Assembly (NCBI GenBank): GCA_903930515.1
Contig: CAIYYW010000297.1
Location: 1 to 8,817 of the forward strand
DNA: 8,817 bases
Direction: 5' to 3'
DNA from: an uncultured delta proteobacterium
GTDB lineage: Bacteria; RBG-13-61-14; DRUE01
Shown one piece after another: positions 1-4,198 of this stretch (positions are counted from its first letter, which is position 1; the number at the start of each line of letters is the position of its first letter). Made by a program: the position numbers and the translations under genes. Under the pieces are notes generated by a model. The model was given only the letters and a program-made list of their open reading frames with translations. It searched no databases and was not told where the DNA came from.

Positions 1-44
1 ATTCATTCCCTTCCTATTCGCCTTCACCGGCGGCTCTATCGAAT

Positions 45-64
45 CCGGTTTGTTCCGGTTTGTT
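45..64. repeat. 10-bp perfect tandem duplication
   Basis: The unit CCGGTTTGTT occurs twice head to tail with no mismatch. It probably reflects replication slippage in non-coding DNA. No function is evident. Confidence 0.8.
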
Positions 65-169
65 GTGAATGTATCTTCCCCATTTGGGCTTTCAAATTTA
101 CTGCTTTTTAAATTAACTGCTGGTTAAAGTTATGCCGGAATTTAAGAAGGTTGTCAAATGTCTGCGCCG

Positions 170-190
170 GGGCTTTCCAGCGGAAAGCCC
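170..190. repeat. Perfect 9-bp inverted repeat (hairpin 1)
   Basis: GGGCTTTCC (170-178) and GGAAAGCCC (182-190) are exact reverse complements separated by the 3-nt loop AGC. It is preceded by AATGTCTGCGCC (157-168), which recurs exactly at 206-217. There is no T-tract after it, so it does not look like an intrinsic terminator. With the two hairpins that follow it resembles a REP-like cluster of intergenic palindromes. Confidence 0.75.
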
Positions 191-232
191 GTACCCACAG
201 ATCAGAATGTCTGCGCCCCGAATATCGCGCCT

Positions 233-258
233 TCCGCCTTCGCCAAGGCTACGGCGGA
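233..258. repeat. REP-like palindrome (hairpin 2)
   Basis: TCCGCC (233-238) pairs with GGCGGA (253-258), and an inner GCC/GGC pair sits around a tight AA centre. In one forward frame the element translates to a peptide containing FAKATAD. From memory, that peptide recurs as a spurious ORF product in many environmental bacterial genomes, which suggests a dispersed non-coding repeat. That recollection needs a database search. The palindrome itself is directly visible. Confidence 0.6.
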
Positions 259-284
259 CAGGAAAGTCGCGCGCACAGAGTGGT

Positions 285-301
285 CAAGGGCTGCGCCCTT
301 G
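285..301. repeat. Perfect 7-bp inverted repeat (hairpin 3)
   Basis: CAAGGGC (285-291) and GCCCTTG (295-301) flank the loop TGC. The heptamer CTGCGCC found at 162-168 and 211-217 recurs here at 291-297, which ties the three palindromes together as one composite repeat. There is no terminator-like T-tract after it. Confidence 0.7.
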
Positions 302-396
302 TCGCGCATATGCTTAGGTAGGCTCGGTTCCGGGTATGGAGTTCCGAGTTGAAATCCGCGAAACTTGAAAAGCGAAACGCGATCCGGCTGGGAAGA

Positions 397-495
397 TTTT
401 GCCATTCCGGCGGGAAGATGGTAGTTTGGGGGATGGGGAAGCATCTGTTTATGATGACGGGTCGGATCGGGATTGAGGAGGGATGAGGGATGGAC
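397..495 (+). repeat. Direct repeat copy 1: promoter, leader and start codon block
   Basis: This 99-bp block recurs at 1613-1724. Identity is complete over 397-442 and 451-495. Between these, copy 2 has GG where copy 1 has AT (443-444) and carries 13 extra bases (1667-1679). The similarity reaches a few bases further left, to 394, with one T of difference in a T-run. The block contains the predicted promoter, the AGGAGG ribosome-binding site and the ATG GAC start of the gene that follows. Sequence identity ends right after the second codon. Confidence 0.95.
399..427 (+). promoter_or_regulatory. Predicted sigma70-type promoter of rhuM
   Basis: TTGCCA (399-404, five of six matches to the -35 consensus) is followed after 17 bp by TAGTTT (422-427). 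A TGG immediately before the -10 makes it a possible extended -10. The -10 itself is weak. Its preservation in the second copy ahead of the nucleotidyltransferase gene is mild support. Predicted transcript start is near 434, giving a leader of about 55 nt. Confidence 0.4.
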
Positions 496-1470
496 CAGAT
501 ACTCATCTACCAGAGCGAGGACGGGCGCACCAAGCTTGAGGTGCGGCTGGAAGACCAGACCGTCTGGCTCAACCAGAAGCAACTCACGGAGTTGTTCGGC
601 AAGTCCAAGGGGACGATCAGCGAGCACATCAAGCACATCTTTAAGGATAAGGAACTGGAGGAAGATTCAGTTGTTCGGTTTTTCCGAACAACTGCCGCTG
701 ACGGTAAACAGTACGAGGTGGCTCATTACAACCTTGACATGGTCCTGGCCCTGGGCTTCCGGGTGCGGAGCCCGGTGGCAGTTCGCTTCCGCCAATGGGC
801 CGCAGACAAGCTCAAGGAGTATATCGTCAAGGGCTTCGTTCTGGATGATGAGCGCCTGAAAAACCCGCAGGCAAACGACTACTTTGAGGAGCTCACCCGG
901 CGCATCCAGGATATCCGCACCAGCGAGCGGCGGTTCTACCAAAAAATCACTGACATCTACGCCACGAGCATTGACTACGACCAGGACCACCCGCTCACCC
1001 AGGAGTTCTTTGCCACGGTGCAAAACAAGGCGCACTACGCGATCCATGGCCAAACCGCCGCGGAGGTGATCCGGTCCCGCGCTGACCGCAAAATGCCGAA
1101 CATGGGCCTGACCAACTGGGATGGGGCGCATATCCGCAAACCGGATGTCGCCATTGCGAAGAACTATTTGAACGAAGAAGAGTTGCGCGCGCTCAATAAC
1201 CTGGTCGAGCAATATCTCATTTTTGCCGAGGCGCAGGCCGAGCGGCGGATTGCCATGACCATGAGCGATTGGATCACGAAGCTGGAGGGTTTTTTGACCT
1301 TGAATGACCGCGAGATATTGCCGAACGCCGGAAAAATATCGGCCGAGTTGGCCAGAACCCATGCGGAACAAGAGTTTGTTGAGTTTCGCAAGATTGAGGA
1401 TCGGAACCTGGAATCCGACTTTGACCGCGCGGTCAAGCAATTGGCTGCGCCAAAGAAGGACAAGCCCTGA
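490..1470 (+). CDS. rhuM: RhuM family protein (Virulence_RhuM)
   Basis: A 326-residue, full-length member of the RhuM family, named after a gene of the Salmonella pathogenicity island SPI-3. The molecular function is not established, and members are often found in islands and beside restriction or defence genes. The N-terminus (about residues 22-95) has a helix-turn-helix-like stretch (LTELFGKSKGTISEHIKHIF, 32-51), then SVVRFFRTTAADGK and YNLDMVLALGFRVRS, the usual hallmarks. The C-terminal half contains HPLTQEFFATVQNKAHYAIHG, then PNMGLTNW and IAKNYLNEEELRALN, also typical. It has no signal peptide or membrane segment, so it is cytoplasmic. AGGAGG at 476-481, 8 nt before the ATG, supports the start. 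The promoter, RBS and first two codons duplicate those of the downstream nucleotidyltransferase gene. Its arginine codons are a mix of CGC and CGG, whereas glnD mostly uses CGG, which would fit transfer. An 11-bp palindrome lies inside the gene. Confidence 0.9.
   Translation: MDQILIYQSEDGRTKLEVRLEDQTVWLNQKQLTELFGKSKGTISEHIKHIFKDKELEEDSVVRFFRTTAADGKQYEVAHYNLDMVLALGFRVRSPVAVRFRQWAADKLKEYIVKGFVLDDERLKNPQANDYFEELTRRIQDIRTSERRFYQKITDIYATSIDYDQDHPLTQEFFATVQNKAHYAIHGQTAAEVIRSRADRKMPNMGLTNWDGAHIRKPDVAIAKNYLNEEELRALNNLVEQYLIFAEAQAERRIAMTMSDWITKLEGFLTLNDREILPNAGKISAELARTHAEQEFVEFRKIEDRNLESDFDRAVKQLAAPKKDKP
668..694. repeat. 11-bp perfect inverted repeat inside rhuM
   Basis: CAGTTGTTCGG (668-678) and CCGAACAACTG (684-694) are exact reverse complements around a TTTTT loop. 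The palindrome covers codons 60-69, in the conserved SVVRFFRTTA motif, so part of the pattern is set by the protein sequence. There is no T-tract after it. It could act as a hairpin in the mRNA or as a binding site, or it may be coincidence. Confidence 0.85.
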
Positions 1471-1612
1471 AGTGGCATTTTGAACCAAACCCAGGCAATG
1501 AACGGGTGCGGAGCATGGTTCCGTGGTTCCCTGCTTCAACCTTTAAATCCTTAAATCCTGTTCCAAACCGATCAAAATGTTGTAAGTGTGTTTGTGTTAA
1601 GCGGCCATAGAT
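1471..1612. other. Short intergenic spacer after rhuM
   Basis: This 142-bp stretch separates rhuM from the second leader copy. It holds an 8-bp tandem duplication (TTAAATCC at 1543-1550 and 1551-1558). I see no clear intrinsic terminator, ORF or transposon end. If rhuM is part of a small inserted unit, the right edge of that unit should lie here or within the repeat. Confidence 0.6.
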
Positions 1613-1724
1613 TTTTGCCATTCCGGCGGGAAGATGGTAGTTTGGGGGATGGGGAAGCGGCTGTTTGGTTTTCGGGTTTATGATGACGGGTCGGATCGGG
1701 ATTGAGGAGGGATGAGGGATGGAC
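1613..1724 (+). repeat. Direct repeat copy 2: promoter, leader and start codon block
   Basis: This 112-bp counterpart of 397-495 is offset by 1216 bp in its left half and 1229 bp in its right half because of the 13-bp insertion GGTTTTCGGGTTT at 1667-1679. The match ends after ATG GAC of the nucleotidyltransferase gene. Such near-identity in non-coding DNA points to a recent duplication or insertion. Confidence 0.95.
1615..1643 (+). promoter_or_regulatory. Predicted promoter of the nucleotidyltransferase-glycosyltransferase operon
   Basis: TTGCCA (1615-1620), 17 bp, then TGG and TAGTTT (1638-1643): the same elements as upstream of rhuM, base for base. The -10 hexamer is weak. The transcript leader would be about 13 nt longer than that of rhuM because of the indel. 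Confidence 0.4.
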
Positions 1725-2444
1725 GAGAAGACGGAGAAGCTATTGAGGGGGTTTTCGGGGGCGTTGCAAAAGGAGTTGGGAGAAAACCTTCGGGCCTTGA
1801 TCCTTTACGGGAGCGGTGCGCGCGGGGATTTTATTCCGGGCAGGAGCGATGTGAATTTGCTGGTGGTTGTCAGGGAAGCGGATTGCGGGGCGCTGTTTGG
1901 GATCGGGAAGCTGGTCCGGAAATACCGGAGCAAGGGATTCGCGACCCCTGCGGTAGCTGATTTGGAATATTGGGAAAATTCTCTGGATGTTTTTCCGATA
2001 GAGTTTGCGGAAATACAGCGGCATCATCGCCTGGTTTTCGGAGAGGACCTGATCACGGGACTCAAGATTTCCCGCGACCATCTCCGTCTGCAACTGGAGC
2101 GGGAATTCAAGCAGAACCTGCTCTGGCTTAGGGAGCTGTTGATTGAGCATCCGGATTTTTCGCGCGGATTTTACCCGGGCCTGCTCAACGCCGGCCGCTC
2201 CCTTTACACTCATCTCCAGGCGCTGTCTCTTCTGTCCCCGGAAGTGGATTTGGGACTGGAACCGGTTGCCCGGGTGGAAAAGGTTTCGGGAACGACCTTG
2301 CCTGGTTTAAGATGGCTGCTCCGGCAGAGGCAGGGGGGAAATAAGCCGAAGAAATCGGAGTTGCGGAAGATGCTTCCGGGATTGATGGAAGAGGTGAACG
2401 GATTGGCCCGCTGGATTGACCGGGCGGGAAAACGCAAGCAATAG
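1719..2444 (+). CDS. Nucleotidyltransferase-fold protein with helical C-terminal region
   Basis: A 241-residue cytoplasmic protein. Residues 27-51 form the pol-beta-type nucleotidyltransferase signature: G31-S32, then RGDF, then SDVNLLVVV. The usual D-x-D metal pair is D44-V45-N46 here, so the second acid is Asn. E95 in the segment DVFPIEFAEI (90-99) could be the third acidic residue. Residues from about 110 to 241 look mostly helical and end in a basic tail. They include R160-S-L-Y-T-H165, which matches the loose Rx4H pattern of HEPN RNases but could easily be chance. I recall related proteins with SDIN-type motifs, so the Asn may be a family trait. The substrate is unknown. AGGAGG (1705-1710), 8 nt before the ATG, supports the start. 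The stop is 4 nt before the ATG of the glycosyltransferase, indicating one operon. An MNT-type antitoxin-like role is possible but not supported by a partner gene. Confidence 0.75.
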   Translation: MDEKTEKLLRGFSGALQKELGENLRALILYGSGARGDFIPGRSDVNLLVVVREADCGALFGIGKLVRKYRSKGFATPAVADLEYWENSLDVFPIEFAEIQRHHRLVFGEDLITGLKISRDHLRLQLEREFKQNLLWLRELLIEHPDFSRGFYPGLLNAGRSLYTHLQALSLLSPEVDLGLEPVARVEKVSGTTLPGLRWLLRQRQGGNKPKKSELRKMLPGLMEEVNGLARWIDRAGKRKQ

Positions 2445-2448
2445 GGAG

Positions 2449-4101
2449 ATGAGGGAGCTGGATAAAAAAAATCGCTGGATCGCGGAGCCCCGGCTCTGGC
2501 TGATATTCCTGGGATACCTCCTGGTCGCGGCCTTCAGCTTCAACCGCGGTCTCCTGCTTACCGATGAAGGGTATCAACTTTATTTCTCCTGGCGGATCGC
2601 CTCCGGAGAAAAAATATACCGCGATTTTTCCTTGCAGGTCGCCCCCCTGAGCTTTTTTATCCAGGCCCTCCTGATCAAATGGTTCGGCCCCGAGTTGATC
2701 GTGTCCCGGCTCTGGGCGCTTTTAATCGGGACCGGAGGTTTTTTCGGGATCGCGTATCTCTCTCGCAAAATTGTTTCCGGCAAATCCTGGCTGATCGGCC
2801 CGGGTCTATATATCCTGTTCTCAAACAACCTGTTCAACTTCGCCCATTACAGCGTTGAGAGCAAATACTACCTGCTCTTCAGCCTGGCATTGGCCCTGGC
2901 CTGGCTCGGGTCCGGAAGCGCAATCAGTTTTTTCCTCTCCGGGATGTTCGCGGGAATGGCCGCCTGTTCCTATCAAAGCTTCGCCATCATCGCTTTCCTG
3001 GAATTAGCCGCGTTCCTGGCCGGGCGCGACCGGAAAAAAATCCCGGGATGGAAAAAGCCGGCCGCGGTTTTCCTGTTGGGAGCGGCCCTGTCCGCCCTGC
3101 CGATTGCGATTTACCTCGGACGGGAACGCCTGCTCCAGGAAACCGTTTCCGCCTTGATCTTTTCCGCGGGCACCAAGAAACATATTTATTATTTCCTGCT
3201 TTGCCGGGTCCTGCCGGTATCCTTCGCGGCCGTTTTGGCCACCCTGGCCTTGAAAAAGCTCTGGAACCTGGGAGGGATCGCCCAGGTGTCCGCAATCGTG
3301 ATCCTGATTCTGGTCCCGGTTTTTCTCGCGACTTTTTCTTTTGAACATCCGGTCTTCATCGCCCACGGTCTCTCCCTGCTCGTTCCGCTGGTCCTTTACG
3401 CACTTTCCTTCGCTTATTTGAGAGAGTCGCCGCGGCTCGCAAATTTATGGCCGGCCCTTGGGTTCTGCTGTCTGGTCCTGCTGGTGGGATTGCTCAGCGG
3501 ATACGATCTGGGGCATAACCTGGTGTCCGCCATTTTCCTGCTCCCCTGGATCGGGTTCCTGTTTGAACGCTGGCAGGAAAAGGGAAGGAAAATTTTGGGC
3601 TGGAATATTCCGGGGCTGTTGGTCCTGGCCCTGTTCCTGGGTTGCAGCCTCTATTTGTTCTTGAGCCGTTTTGAGACTTACCGGGAAGTGGAGCCGATAT
3701 ATCGGTGCCGCTCCCGGCTGGAACTGAAAACCGCGCAATGGATTTACACCTCGCCTGCGCAGAAAGCGGAACTGGAAGGACTGGTCGGAATTATTCAGAA
3801 GCTGACCCGGCCGGGGGACAAAATCCTGGTATTCCCGAACCACCTGCTCCTGTACTATCTATCGCAACGTCCGTCGGTTTCGCGGGCGCCTTATTTCTAT
3901 TACGAACTCGCGGACCTGGGCTCGCTTTCGCGGGCGGTGGACTCCACCTTGTCGGAGAAGTCGCCGGTGATTTTTCAGATGCGGGGTGGCAAAATTTTTC
4001 AGCCCCTGGCCTCGGAGCGGGCAAACCTTTTGACGGGAAAAATCTCTTTGGCCTGCCGGGATAAACAATTGCTGGGCAATTATTTAATCTGTTCCTATTA
4101 A
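2449..4101 (+). CDS. GT39/ArnT-like membrane glycosyltransferase (PMT_2-type)
   Basis: A 550-residue polytopic inner-membrane protein with about ten hydrophobic segments, the first at roughly residues 16-37. The loop after it contains LTDEGYQLYFSWRIASGEKIYRDF (37-60) followed by APLSFFIQALLIKWFG. This is the acidic DEG loop and following segment characteristic of GT-C enzymes that use polyprenyl-phosphate-linked sugars (ArnT, PMT family). The C-terminal part, from about residue 430, is soluble, with PGDKILVFP and LLYYLSQRP motifs seen in this group. It probably transfers a sugar to a lipid, glycan or protein at the outer face of the cytoplasmic membrane. The acceptor cannot be read from the sequence. 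I prefer ATG 2449 (4 nt after the previous stop). The same frame extends to a TTG at 2416 inside the upstream gene, and because GGGAG directly abuts the ATG, the exact start is uncertain. Translational coupling to the nucleotidyltransferase is likely. Confidence 0.8.
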   Translation: MRELDKKNRWIAEPRLWLIFLGYLLVAAFSFNRGLLLTDEGYQLYFSWRIASGEKIYRDFSLQVAPLSFFIQALLIKWFGPELIVSRLWALLIGTGGFFGIAYLSRKIVSGKSWLIGPGLYILFSNNLFNFAHYSVESKYYLLFSLALALAWLGSGSAISFFLSGMFAGMAACSYQSFAIIAFLELAAFLAGRDRKKIPGWKKPAAVFLLGAALSALPIAIYLGRERLLQETVSALIFSAGTKKHIYYFLLCRVLPVSFAAVLATLALKKLWNLGGIAQVSAIVILILVPVFLATFSFEHPVFIAHGLSLLVPLVLYALSFAYLRESPRLANLWPALGFCCLVLLVGLLSGYDLGHNLVSAIFLLPWIGFLFERWQEKGRKILGWNIPGLLVLALFLGCSLYLFLSRFETYREVEPIYRCRSRLELKTAQWIYTSPAQKAELEGLVGIIQKLTRPGDKILVFPNHLLLYYLSQRPSVSRAPYFYYELADLGSLSRAVDSTLSEKSPVIFQMRGGKIFQPLASERANLLTGKISLACRDKQLLGNYLICSY

Positions 4102-4135
4102 GGCCGGGACCCGGGGGGAGCGCTTCCCGGTTCTG

Positions 4136-4167
4136 CTCAGGGCCGGGCGGGCTTGAGGGTTTTATAT
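4136..4167 (+). terminator. Candidate intrinsic terminator after the glycosyltransferase gene
   Basis: CTCAGGGCC (4136-4144) can pair with GGGCTTGAG (4149-4157) around a GGGC loop: nine positions with one G-G mismatch and one G-T wobble. GGTTTTATAT follows. The T-run is short, so termination efficiency is doubtful. It overlaps the upstream edge of the glnD promoter. Confidence 0.4.
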
Positions 4168-4188
4168 CGGCGCGGGTTCTGGTATAAT
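4160..4188 (+). promoter_or_regulatory. Extended -10 promoter of glnD
   Basis: TGGTATAAT (4180-4188) is a perfect extended -10 element (TGnTATAAT). The -35 position 17 bp upstream holds only TTTTAT (4160-4165), which is poor, but extended -10 promoters tolerate this. The predicted start of transcription, about 7 nt downstream (near 4195), lies only a few bases before the glnD ATG at 4199, so the mRNA would be leaderless or nearly so. Confidence 0.6.
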
Positions 4189-4198
4189 TTTTATTCCG

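Larger units (their letters stand above)
1..489. other. Intergenic region with no credible gene upstream of rhuM
   Basis: No reading frame here looks like a real protein. The forward frames between 132 and 352 translate the palindrome cluster into low-complexity, Arg/Pro/Ala-rich peptides, and the long reverse frame over 202-636 is mostly antisense to rhuM and repeats. Positions 1-150 are AT-richer and hold a perfect 10-bp tandem duplication (45-54 and 55-64, unit CCGGTTTGTT). Positions 157-301 hold three hairpins, listed separately. Positions 397-489 are the promoter/leader copy that belongs to rhuM. I see no tRNA, rRNA or CRISPR structure. Confidence 0.7.

Noticed and set aside
132-352. Two overlapping forward ORFs upstream of rhuM
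   Set aside because: They translate palindromic repeat DNA, giving Arg/Pro-rich or FAKATAD-type peptides. They most likely reflect repeats, not genes.
202-1539. Long reverse-strand ORFs opposite rhuM (144 and 290 codons)
   Set aside because: They are antisense shadows of a well-recognised gene in GC-rich DNA and carry no domain signature.
397-1724. Possible CRISPR array or composite transposon from the direct repeats
   Set aside because: There are only two repeat copies, about 1.2 kb apart, with a gene between. No cas gene, transposase or terminal inverted repeats are visible.
2416-2448. Upstream TTG start for the glycosyltransferase
   Set aside because: It would overlap the nucleotidyltransferase gene by 29 bases and lacks a well-spaced ribosome-binding site. 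ATG 2449, just after the stop, is simpler, though not certain.
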